Part shown: piece by piece, positions 5,850-12,648 of the stretch
Numbering within the stretch: the stretch's first letter is position 1
How the letters are laid out: the number at the start of each line of letters is the position of its first letter
DNA from: an archaeon
GTDB taxonomy: Archaea > Hydrothermarchaeota > Hydrothermarchaeia > JALTZZ01 > JALUTC01
Assembly: GCA_027058345.1 (NCBI GenBank)
Contig: JALUTC010000091.1
Coordinates: 1-14,270, forward strand
Direction: 5' to 3'
DNA: 14,270 bases
Made by a program: the position numbers and the translations under genes
The notes under the pieces: generated by a model
Databases searched by the model: none
What the model was told of the DNA's origin: nothing
What the model saw: the letters and a program-made list of their open reading frames with translations, nothing else

Positions 5850-6539
5850 ATGATTGAAACTCGTAAATATAAATCTCAGTTCTTCATAATTTCAACATTG
5901 TTAATTCTTGTACTAATTCTTGCACTATACGTAGGTATATCAAAATTGATAATAATTTCAAACGAGGCATATGAAATAAACCTTATAGAAAATATACATT
6001 ATCAAATAAATAAATTAAAAAATATTAGCAATGATTTTATAACATTTGTCACGAACAATACCTTGTATAATTTGAGCATAACATATAATGGAACATGTTA
6101 TAACGTTACATTGATATCATCGAATGAATATTTTACAAATTCATGTATAAATAATCCGAGAATTTTCATTCCTATAAATATTGATTGTAACGATATAGAT
6201 TGGTATGAAATTTTTTACATAAAGGAAAATATTTCTTATAGAGATTACAACATTAACAAATCGAACGATATTTATATATGTAAATTTGCATTATTCGACA
6301 AACCTTATATATATTTTAAAACATATGGAGTATTTAACGAGCATTCATTTTATAACATTACGATAATTTCAAACTCAAACGTATATAATATATCGATTTT
6401 AAATTGCACAATATTTAAAGGAAGAGAGCTAGTTTCTGATATGTGTTGCCAAAGGGATTTCGTAGAAATTGCAATTAAGGATTTAAACATTACCGAAGTA
6501 GAAATATTATCGGAAAGTGATTTTTGTAGGTTAAAATAA
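5850..6539 (+). CDS. Secreted or membrane-anchored sequon-rich protein with pilin-like N terminus, unknown function
   Basis: I do not recognise this 229-residue protein. The N terminus is MIETRKYKSQFFIIS followed by one hydrophobic stretch (about 11-32), then a polar domain. The basic residues followed by a Gln-Phe-Phe-Ile-Ile segment recall class III (type IV pilin-like) signal sequences, though the usual Gly before the Gln is a Ser. The polar part is rich in Asn and Ile and holds eleven N-x-S/T sequons (such as NIS, NNT, NGT, NVT, NIT) plus eight cysteines, so it is probably an N-glycosylated, disulfide-bonded surface protein. It is the only possible start for this frame (no other Met exists before the polar domain). 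Its ATG is 8 bp from the divergent mfnB ATG. pyrG follows after 13 bp, which suggests it leads the pyrG operon. Coding status is likely but rests on length and composition. Confidence 0.7.
   Translation: MIETRKYKSQFFIISTLLILVLILALYVGISKLIIISNEAYEINLIENIHYQINKLKNISNDFITFVTNNTLYNLSITYNGTCYNVTLISSNEYFTNSCINNPRIFIPINIDCNDIDWYEIFYIKENISYRDYNINKSNDIYICKFALFDKPYIYFKTYGVFNEHSFYNITIISNSNVYNISILNCTIFKGRELVSDMCCQRDFVEIAIKDLNITEVEILSESDFCRLK
5864..5873 (-). promoter_or_regulatory. TATA box of mfnB-cofC, inside the divergent gene
   Basis: On the minus strand this reads TTTATATTTA, a good archaeal TATA box. Its centre is 27 bp before the A of the mfnB ATG, so transcription should begin at or next to the start codon and give a leaderless mRNA. 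It lies within codons 5-8 of the divergent membrane-protein gene, so the two transcription units cannot be regulated independently in any simple way. Confidence 0.55.
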
Positions 6540-6552
6540 TTAAACAAATTTT

Positions 6553-8196
6553 ATGAATACAAAGTATATTATAATAACGGGTGGTGTCCTTTCGGGACTT
6601 GGTAAGGGTGTAACCACTGCAAGTATAGGACTCATATTGAAATCTAAAGGATTTAGGGTTAGCGTATGTAAAATTGACCCATATCTAAATGTTGATCCCG
6701 GATTAATGAATCCTTATCAACATGGAGAGATTTGGATAACAAAGGATGGATACGAAGCAGATTTGGACTTTGGCCACTACGAAAGATTCCTGGATATTGA
6801 TTTAACGAGCAAACATAATATAACTACGGGAAAAATTTTCTTAAGTGTGTTGGAAAAGGAAAGGAAGGGATACTATTTAGGACAAACTGTTCAAATAATA
6901 CCTCACGTCACCGATGAGATAAAACAGCATATAAAAAGTATAGCAAAGATGGATAATGCCGAAATACTTCTAGTTGAGATTGGTGGAACTGTTGGTGATA
7001 TCGAAGGAATGCCATTCTTAGAAGCTGTAAGACAATTAAGGTTAGAACTTGGAGAAAGAAATGTATTATTCATACATGTAACTTTAGTTCCAATAATTAA
7101 GGGTGAACAAAAGACAAAGCCTACACAACATAGTGTTAAAGAGCTTAGAAGTTTAGGTATACAACCAGATATTATAATATGCAGATGTCAGGAGAAACTT
7201 AACGAAGAGACAAAGAGAAAAATTTCTTTATATTGTAACGTTAGCAAGGAAGCTGTGATTAGTAATCACGATGTCGAAGATATATATGAAGTTCCAATAA
7301 TTTTGGAAAAACAAGGATTAAGCAAGATAATATTGGAGAAATTAGGATTAAAAGAGAGGTGCAACACGTTTCATAAATGGGAGGAATTTGTTGAAAGAAT
7401 TAAAAGGATCAAAGATTTCGTGGAAATTGCAATCGTTGGAAAATATACAAAGGTTGTGGATTCTTATATAAGTATTGTCGAAGCTTTAAAGCATGCTGGA
7501 TATAGCTTAAATCATAAGGTTAAAATCAAATGGGTTTCTTCCGAAGATTTAGAGAAGGATGAAAGTGCAATAAATGTTCTAAACGATGTAGATGGAATAC
7601 TTGTCCCTGGAGGATTTGGTAAAAGAGGGATAGAGGGCAAGATAAAAGCGATAAGATTTGCTAGAGAGAATAATATCCCCTTCCTAGGAATATGTCTTGG
7701 ATTTCAATTAGCAGTTGTTGAATTTGCTAGAAACGTTCTAAATTTAGAAGGAGCTAATAGTACGGAATTTGATCCAAATACAAGGCATCCCGTTGTTGAC
7801 TTAATGCCTGAACAAAGAAATATAAAACAATTGGGAGCAAGTATGAGATTAGGTGAGAGGAAAATACTGGTAAAAAAAGGAACATTAGCATATGAGATAT
7901 ATAAATCGGAAGTTGTATATGGAAGGCATAGACATAGATATGAAGTCAATCCCAAATACATAAGCTTGCTTGAAAGGCATGGAATGATATTCTCGGGAAT
8001 TAGTGAAGATAATAGGGCGGAAATTCTAGAACTTAAAAATCATAGATTCTTCGTTGCAACACAATATCATATAGAATTTTCTTCAAGACCACTTAAACCA
8101 GAACCAGTCTTTGTTGCATTCCTTAAAGAATGTATAAACTATAGGAAGTGGAGAAATGCTGTCAAGAATAAGGCAGAAATTCTCAGGATTGCTTGA
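6553..8196 (+). CDS. pyrG: CTP synthase PyrG
   Basis: PyrG makes CTP from UTP, ATP and glutamine-derived ammonia, the last step of pyrimidine nucleotide synthesis. At 547 residues it has full family length. The N-terminal synthase domain starts MNTKYIIITGGVLSGLGKGVTTASIG (P-loop Lys18). It continues with IDPYLNVDPGLMNPYQHGEIWITKDGYEADLDFGHYERF and EIGGTVGDIEGMPFLEA, the UTP/ATP site and CTP-feedback region. The C-terminal class I glutamine amidotransferase domain has the oxyanion strand GGFGKRGIEGK, the nucleophile Cys381 in GICLG, and the His506/Glu508 pair in YHIEF. All catalytic residues are present. It follows the unknown secreted-protein gene after 13 bp and overlaps the next gene by 41 bp, so its end is translated together with the phosphatidyltransferase. 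Its product is the CTP needed to make CDP-lipids for that neighbour. Confidence 0.98.
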   Translation: MNTKYIIITGGVLSGLGKGVTTASIGLILKSKGFRVSVCKIDPYLNVDPGLMNPYQHGEIWITKDGYEADLDFGHYERFLDIDLTSKHNITTGKIFLSVLEKERKGYYLGQTVQIIPHVTDEIKQHIKSIAKMDNAEILLVEIGGTVGDIEGMPFLEAVRQLRLELGERNVLFIHVTLVPIIKGEQKTKPTQHSVKELRSLGIQPDIIICRCQEKLNEETKRKISLYCNVSKEAVISNHDVEDIYEVPIILEKQGLSKIILEKLGLKERCNTFHKWEEFVERIKRIKDFVEIAIVGKYTKVVDSYISIVEALKHAGYSLNHKVKIKWVSSEDLEKDESAINVLNDVDGILVPGGFGKRGIEGKIKAIRFARENNIPFLGICLGFQLAVVEFARNVLNLEGANSTEFDPNTRHPVVDLMPEQRNIKQLGASMRLGERKILVKKGTLAYEIYKSEVVYGRHRHRYEVNPKYISLLERHGMIFSGISEDNRAEILELKNHRFFVATQYHIEFSSRPLKPEPVFVAFLKECINYRKWRNAVKNKAEILRIA

Positions 8197-8716
8197 AATA
8201 TTATCCAAACCATTTATTAATTTGAATCCAAACCATATAACATTGCTTGGATTATTTTTTTCATTCCTAACATTTCTCTCATTGTATTATAAAAATATAA
8301 TTTTGTCAATCATTTTCCTTTCAATATCATCACTTATGGATGCAGTTGATGGATTTGTTGCAAGATTGAAGAAAAAGACATCAAAATTTGGATCGTTTTT
8401 AGATTCAAACGTGGATAGATTGTCTGATGCCTTGATATTACTTGGAATAGGATTTTACATAAACAATCTCCTACTATCTTACATTGCATTGATATTCTTT
8501 TTCATGGTAAGTTATTCAAGAGCTAAAGCGGAAATATTCTTGAAGAGATTCGATATTGGAATAGCTGAAAGGGCTGAGAGGCTTCTAATAATATTATTCG
8601 GATTAATATTGGAAATTTTCATACCGGTATTAAAGTATATATTAATAATTCTTATAATTCTCTCCGTCATAACGTACATACATAGAGTTATTTACGCATA
8701 TATCTCCTTAAAATAA
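8156..8716 (+). CDS. CDP-alcohol phosphatidyltransferase, probably archaetidylinositol phosphate synthase
   Basis: This integral membrane enzyme transfers a CDP-activated archaeol headgroup; in archaea the usual substrate is inositol 1-phosphate, giving archaetidylinositol phosphate. The 186-residue protein has the full active-site signature D-x2-D-G-x2-A-R-x8-G-x3-D-x3-D: Asp62, Asp65, Gly66, Ala69, Arg70, Gly79, Asp83, Asp87. Around it are about six hydrophobic segments, mostly at 28-60, 90-122 and 142-182. The length and the short N terminus fit the archaetidylinositol-phosphate-synthase subgroup better than serine- or glycerol-phosphate types, but the headgroup is inferred. The ATG at 8156 lies 41 bp inside pyrG in another frame, with a GGAAGTGGAG stretch just upstream that could bind ribosomes. 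The next gene starts 2 bp after its stop, so it is part of the pyrG operon. Confidence 0.85.
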   Translation: MLSRIRQKFSGLLEILSKPFINLNPNHITLLGLFFSFLTFLSLYYKNIILSIIFLSISSLMDAVDGFVARLKKKTSKFGSFLDSNVDRLSDALILLGIGFYINNLLLSYIALIFFFMVSYSRAKAEIFLKRFDIGIAERAERLLIILFGLILEIFIPVLKYILIILIILSVITYIHRVIYAYISLK

Positions 8717-8718
8717 TT

Positions 8719-9807
8719 ATGAGAATAGTTTTCAAAAACTTAAGAATTCTCTATGGAAAAGATTTGGAACTTATAAGGGGAAATATTGTTGTTGAAGATG
8801 GGATAATAGTTGAGATATCTGACAAGGATTATAAGGAATCGATCGATATGAAAAATGGCATCGCAATCCCAAGCTTTACAAATGCACATACACATATTGT
8901 TGATAGGATATGCTCTGATAAATATTTTTATAATCCTATAGAAAAGATTGTTGGTAGGGATGGTTTTAAATTCAAATGCCTATCAGAAGCAAATTATGAG
9001 GAAAAGATTAAAGCGATAAAGGAATGTATATCCGATATGTATAAGTATGCAACACATGTCTTCTGCGATTTTAGAGAGGAAGGATTGCAGGGTGTATTGC
9101 TTTTGAAAGATATATTAAAGGATGAAAGATTTATAAAACCTGTTATACTTGGTAGGGTTAATGATATAAATGAGACAGGAAAATTGTTAGAGATTGCGGA
9201 TGGTTTAGGTATTCCAGATATTAATTTCATGGATTTAAACTCGCTCAAAAGGTTAAGGAATATTTGTAAAGAAAGAAATAAACTATTTGCAATACATTGC
9301 TCCGAAACAAGGAGAGAACTCGATTTATGTATAAAATTGATACCTGATTTTTTAATACATTTGACATATGCTGATGATTACGACCTAAACCTAATAGAAA
9401 AGTATAAGATTCCCGTGGTAATTTGTCCTAGAGCAAATTCCAGCTATGCCGTTGGAATTCCTAGAATAAAGGAATTGTTCGAAATAACTAAGGTAGCAAT
9501 AGGAACTGATAATGTTATGATGAATTCGTTGAATATATTTAGAGAGATTGAATATACGTTTAAAGTTGCAAGAGCATTGTATAAGGATTATAAATTCGAT
9601 GCAAAAGATATTCTTAAAGCTGCAACAATAAATGGAAGGGAGATATTGAAATTAAAAACGAACGAAATTATTGAAGGAAATATTGCAGACTTCATCATAT
9701 TCAGGAATAAATGTTTCATAAACGATGTTTACCTGGCAATAATTCATAGATACGATTTTTCAGATATAAAAGTTGTTGTTAAGAATGATGAGGTAATTTT
9801 CAGATGA
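8719..9807 (+). CDS. Amidohydrolase-superfamily metal-dependent hydrolase or deaminase, substrate unknown
   Basis: This 362-residue protein has the (beta/alpha)8 amidohydrolase fold with a single-metal active site of the deaminase/chlorohydrolase branch: HTH at 57-59, His193 and Glu196 in AIHCSE, His214 in LIHLTYAD and Asp264 in IGTDN. All ligands are present, so it should be active. The N- and C-terminal parts (1-50 and about 330-362) form the small composite beta-domain of the family, including the closing GNIADFIIFR segment. It is shorter than the roughly 420-residue methanogen 5'-deoxyadenosine deaminases (DadD) and does not look like a clear member, so I give no name. It lies between the phosphatidyltransferase (2-bp gap) and cofG, whose ATG overlaps its stop as ATGA. 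The coupling to cofG hints at nucleobase or deazaflavin metabolism, but that is inference. Confidence 0.85.
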   Translation: MRIVFKNLRILYGKDLELIRGNIVVEDGIIVEISDKDYKESIDMKNGIAIPSFTNAHTHIVDRICSDKYFYNPIEKIVGRDGFKFKCLSEANYEEKIKAIKECISDMYKYATHVFCDFREEGLQGVLLLKDILKDERFIKPVILGRVNDINETGKLLEIADGLGIPDINFMDLNSLKRLRNICKERNKLFAIHCSETRRELDLCIKLIPDFLIHLTYADDYDLNLIEKYKIPVVICPRANSSYAVGIPRIKELFEITKVAIGTDNVMMNSLNIFREIEYTFKVARALYKDYKFDAKDILKAATINGREILKLKTNEIIEGNIADFIIFRNKCFINDVYLAIIHRYDFSDIKVVVKNDEVIFR

Positions 9808-10871
9808 TATCTAAGAAAAAAGCCTTGGAAATATTAAATTCTGGGATAGAATTCTTTGATATTATTAAGGAATATAATATAAAAAAACCTAGATATGTAA
9901 CATATTCAAAAAACGTTTTCATACCAGTAACGAATGCGTGCAGAAATAGATGTAAATACTGCTTTTTTAGAAGTGATAAGCCATATATCTTGGATGAAAG
10001 GTATGTTATAAATTTGTTCAAGATTGCAAGAAGATATGATTGTAAGGAAGCTTTGTTTACATTTGGAGAGAGAGGAGATTTAGCATCGACTGATATAAGG
10101 ATGAAACTTAAAGAATGGGGATTCGATGACATAATAGAATATGTTTATCATCTAGCTGAAAAGGCTTTGGAATATGATTTACTTCCACATATAAATGCCG
10201 GGGTATTAACTTATGATGAGATGAAATATTTAAAGGAAGTATCTGCAAGTATGGGATTAATGCTCGAAATTGCATCGAAACGTTTATGCAATAAGGGAGA
10301 AGTTCACGAACATAGCCCTACGAAACATCCAAAGTATAGATTGCAGGTATTGATAAATGCAGGAAAGTTGAGAATACCATTCACAACAGGATTATTGATT
10401 GGAATTGGAGAAACAAACGAAGAAATAGTAAACTCATTATTTTTAATAAGGGCAATTCATAAAAGGTATAAAAATATACAAGAGGTTATAATTCAGAACT
10501 TTAAACCAAAGAGGGGAACACCAATGGAAAATGCAAGAGAGCCAAGCATATTCAAAATGCTTAAGGTTACATTTGTTGCAAGATTAATATTGGAAGATAT
10601 ACCAATACAAATCCCACCCAATTTAAATCCCGCATGGGAGTTATTCATAAATTTTGGTGCAAATGATCTGGGTGGAATCTCTCCGGTTACAATAGATTAC
10701 ATAAATCCAGAATCTCCATGGCCAAGAATAGAAGATTTATATGAAAGATTAAAAGAACAGGGCATAATTCTTAGAGAAAGATTACCAATATATGATGAAT
10801 ACATTAAGAAGGGATGGTATTCCGAAAGGGTTGGAAAAGTTTTAAGAAAATACATTAATACATATTCTTAA
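9804..10871 (+). CDS. cofG: FO synthase subunit 1 CofG (radical SAM)
   Basis: CofG is the radical SAM enzyme that closes the deazaflavin ring of FO (7,8-didemethyl-8-hydroxy-5-deazariboflavin), the chromophore of F420. It acts on the adduct of tyrosine and 5-amino-6-ribitylaminouracil made by CofH. The 355-residue length fits a single-subunit CofG, not the fused CofGH (FbiC) type. The cluster motif CRNRCKYC gives Cys46, Cys50 and Cys53. PVTNACRNRCKYCFF, MGLMLEIASKRL, TTGLLIGIGE, IQNFKPKRGTPM and NLNPAWELFINFGANDLGGISPVTIDYINPE are all strongly CofG-like. It overlaps the amidohydrolase stop as ATGA and has a GAGGT Shine-Dalgarno sequence inside that gene, ending nine bases before the ATG. Its tail overlaps the convergent amrS gene by 17 bp. 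No cofH is in the window, although cofC is nearby on the other strand. Confidence 0.96.
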   Translation: MISKKKALEILNSGIEFFDIIKEYNIKKPRYVTYSKNVFIPVTNACRNRCKYCFFRSDKPYILDERYVINLFKIARRYDCKEALFTFGERGDLASTDIRMKLKEWGFDDIIEYVYHLAEKALEYDLLPHINAGVLTYDEMKYLKEVSASMGLMLEIASKRLCNKGEVHEHSPTKHPKYRLQVLINAGKLRIPFTTGLLIGIGETNEEIVNSLFLIRAIHKRYKNIQEVIIQNFKPKRGTPMENAREPSIFKMLKVTFVARLILEDIPIQIPPNLNPAWELFINFGANDLGGISPVTIDYINPESPWPRIEDLYERLKEQGIILRERLPIYDEYIKKGWYSERVGKVLRKYINTYS

Positions 10872-11901
10872 TCCTTTTCTTAATATATTTTTCATTATAT
10901 ATTATAGGAATTTCTTCTCCACATTCTGGGCATTTTCCATTTCTTATTCTAAACTCCAATATATCGAAGCTGTACCTTTTTATTAATAGTTTTCCACAAT
11001 TATGACAATACGTATTCTCATATTTATGTCCAGGTACATTTCCTATATAAGGATATAAGATGCCTTGTTTCTTTGCATACTCGTAAGCCTTTTCTAAGAA
11101 TTCTATCCTTGTTGGTTGTTCCTTATATTTATAAGCAGGATAATATCTGGTGAAATGTAGTGGAACGCTTTCTCCAGCATATTTCAAATGATTCTCAACT
11201 ATATATTCTATTGTTTCTTCATTATCATTCAAACCAGTTACTATGAGGTGTACAACTTCTACATGTAATCCCAATCTTTTAGAATATTCGATATTTCTCC
11301 AAACAATATTCACATCAGCTCCACAATACTTCTTGACAACTTCAGGAGAACCTTTAACGTCGAAATTTATTGCATCCAAACCATTTTCTCTAAGAATTTT
11401 CAAGGCTTCTTTTGTCATGTAACCATTTGATACATAATCGTTATGCATCCCATACATCTTTGATATTTTAAATACATCTAAACTATATTCAAACAATAAT
11501 GTTGGTTCATTAAAACTGACAGAAATTCCTTGACAATCATATTTAAGTGCAATTTCGACAATCTTTTCAGGAGGGATATAGAAATGTTCAGGATTTTCAG
11601 GAACATATTTTGAAATTTCAAAATTTTGACACCAAGGGCATAAAAAGTTACAACTCCATGTTGAAAATGTTAACGCATATTCTCCAGGATGAAAATGAAA
11701 GAAAGGCTTTTTCTCCATAGGATTTGCAGATATTGCAGATATGCTTCCATAAACCATTGTATATAACTTTCCATTAATGTTTTTTCTCGTTTTACAAAAT
11801 CCAAAGGAATCATTCTTTACAATACATCTTCTCTCACATAATAGGCATCGTACATCATTTCCCAACTTTTCATAAAGAATTGCTTCTTTAATAGTTTTCA
11901 T
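10855..11901 (-). CDS. amrS: AmmeMemoRadiSam-system radical SAM enzyme AmrS
   Basis: This radical SAM enzyme belongs to the group often encoded with AMMECR1 and Memo proteins; its chemistry is not securely known to me. From the chosen start it has 349 residues. An N-terminal cysteine cluster (VRCLLCERRCIVKNDSFGFC; Cys19, 22, 26, 36) is followed by the SAM cluster motif CNFLCPWC (Cys84, 88, 91), the barrel with SVSFNEPTLLFEY and NFDVKG, and a C-terminal zinc-knuckle-like part (CHNCGKLL ... CPECGEEIPI). An in-frame ATG 72 bp upstream (11973) would add 24 residues, but it lies inside the pilin gene and the added residues are not family-like. I chose 11901, where MKTIKEAILYEK gives the expected N terminus. 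No Shine-Dalgarno sequence is present, so it is probably leaderless. Neither Memo nor AMMECR1 is in view. Confidence 0.9.
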   Translation of the reverse strand: MKTIKEAILYEKLGNDVRCLLCERRCIVKNDSFGFCKTRKNINGKLYTMVYGSISAISANPMEKKPFFHFHPGEYALTFSTWSCNFLCPWCQNFEISKYVPENPEHFYIPPEKIVEIALKYDCQGISVSFNEPTLLFEYSLDVFKISKMYGMHNDYVSNGYMTKEALKILRENGLDAINFDVKGSPEVVKKYCGADVNIVWRNIEYSKRLGLHVEVVHLIVTGLNDNEETIEYIVENHLKYAGESVPLHFTRYYPAYKYKEQPTRIEFLEKAYEYAKKQGILYPYIGNVPGHKYENTYCHNCGKLLIKRYSFDILEFRIRNGKCPECGEEIPIIYNEKYIKKRIKNMY

Positions 11902-11917
11902 ATTTAATGTTAGAGAT

Positions 11918-11939
11918 AAAAAAATAAAAAGATAAAAAA
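11918..11939 (-). terminator. T-tract terminator after the pilin gene; may overlap the amrS promoter
   Basis: On the minus strand three T-runs follow the pilin stop codon (11951) after about 12 bp: T6 (11939-11934), T5 (11930-11926) and T7 (11924-11918). Repeated T-runs are typical archaeal termination sequences. The same stretch lies 17-38 bp before the amrS ATG, just where the TATA box of a leaderless amrS message should be (about 11928). Either amrS has its own promoter here or it depends on read-through. Confidence 0.45.
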
Positions 11940-11950
11940 TATGTTTAAAT

Positions 11951-12415
11951 TTATGGAACGTAGTCGTATACAAAGAATGTTACATTATCTGCTGCAACGT
12001 CTTTAAATTCTAATCTATTTAGTTGACCTGCAACTCCGCAAATTGTAAATGTATATACTTCTAGTGGTCTTAATGGTCTTACAGTCTCGTTCCAGACATT
12101 ATCATTTGGTGCTGTACAATTTCCTGGGTAAACATTTGGATTTGTATTTAATACTCCAACCCTAACGCTCTGAGCTCCAGTAACTCTAGCGGTTATATTT
12201 ATGTTAACATGTCCATTATTTGCAGGTTCTGTTTTAATGTTTATTATCTCAATTGTTTTTTGAGCACTACCTGTAATTGCTGCTACCTGTGCACCTGCAC
12301 CTGCCTGTGCTTGTTTCTGAGTCACTGAATACCAGCTATAAAATAGTGCAACTGCACCAATTACTATTACGATAAGCAATACTATAGCAATTACAGGAGA
12401 TAAGCCCTTGGGCAT
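11951..12415 (-). CDS. Archaeal type IV pilin-like protein
   Basis: This 154-residue protein has a class III signal peptide and is probably a pilus subunit or a pseudopilin on the cell surface. The N terminus is MPKG followed by LSPVIAIVLLIVIVIGAVALFYSWYS; a prepilin peptidase would cut after Gly4, leaving the hydrophobic helix that packs into the filament core. An Ala/Gln/Gly-rich linker follows (QKQAQAGAGAQVAA), then a beta-rich head with four N-x-S/T sequons (NIT, NCT, NET, NVT) and two cysteines that could form a disulfide. The SPVIAIVLL form is the general archaeal pilin N-terminal domain rather than an archaellin. It is the first gene of a minus-strand pair with amrS, 49 bp apart. No pilus assembly ATPase or prepilin peptidase gene is in the window. 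Confidence 0.9.
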   Translation of the reverse strand: MPKGLSPVIAIVLLIVIVIGAVALFYSWYSVTQKQAQAGAGAQVAAITGSAQKTIEIINIKTEPANNGHVNINITARVTGAQSVRVGVLNTNPNVYPGNCTAPNDNVWNETVRPLRPLEVYTFTICGVAGQLNRLEFKDVAADNVTFFVYDYVP

Positions 12416-12436
12416 ATAATTACTTATTAATATTAA

Positions 12437-12447
12437 TATATTTAAAA
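12437..12447 (-). promoter_or_regulatory. TATA box of the pilin gene
   Basis: On the minus strand this reads TTTTAAATATA, centred 27 bp before the ATG at 12415. No Shine-Dalgarno sequence is present, so the message is probably leaderless. Spacing and composition match the archaeal promoter consensus. Confidence 0.55.
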
Positions 12448-12585
12448 CTTATGCTTTTTAGGTATTTAACATCATTTTATAAAAATAAATAACAAATATC
12501 TGCCCTTTAACATTGAATAGAGAATTAAATAAAAACATAATAATAAAAAATTATTTATTTCTTCTCAAACCAAGTAGTTAACTTT
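12448..12585. other. AT-rich gap without a recognisable gene
   Basis: This is the middle of the 233-bp gap between the divergent pilin and Lhr genes, the longest non-coding stretch in the window. It consists of A/T-rich low-complexity sequence with several weak self-complementary runs. I see no tRNA, no C/D-box signature and no convincing short ORF. It probably separates two promoters. Confidence 0.5.
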
Positions 12586-12600
12586 AAGTAATATATAAGG
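12586..12600 (+). promoter_or_regulatory. TATA box of the lhr gene
   Basis: The stretch AAGTAATATATAAGG holds a good TATA box centred near 12594. Transcription would begin about 12621 and give a leader of about 28 nt. The Shine-Dalgarno sequence GAGGT at 12636-12640 fits within this leader. Confidence 0.5.
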
Positions 12601-12635
12601 AAATTGATTGAGTAAGAAAATCATAAATAATTACT

Positions 12636-12640
12636 GAGGT
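12636..12640 (+). promoter_or_regulatory. Shine-Dalgarno sequence of the lhr gene
   Basis: GAGGT ends eight bases before the ATG at 12649. It supports that start codon, which also gives the N terminus expected for this helicase family. Confidence 0.6.
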
Positions 12641-12648
12641 ATATTGTA

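Noticed and set aside
8719..9807. Calling the amidohydrolase 5'-deoxyadenosine deaminase (DadD)
   Set aside because: It is about 60 residues shorter than methanogen DadD and I see no specific matching segments beyond the shared metal site.
10855..10980. C-terminal double CxxC of AmrS as a novel fused zinc domain
   Set aside because: I recall similar CPNCG...CPECG tails in other AmmeMemoRadiSam enzymes, so it appears family-typical.
11902..11973. A 24-residue N-terminal extension of AmrS starting MYTTTFHKF
   Set aside because: It would begin inside the pilin gene, is hydrophobic and unlike the family, and the internal MKTIKEAIL start gives the expected N terminus.
12540..12570. Possible hairpin in the AT-rich gap before lhr
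   Set aside because: The self-complementarity is only A/T runs of five bases and is expected by chance in such sequence.
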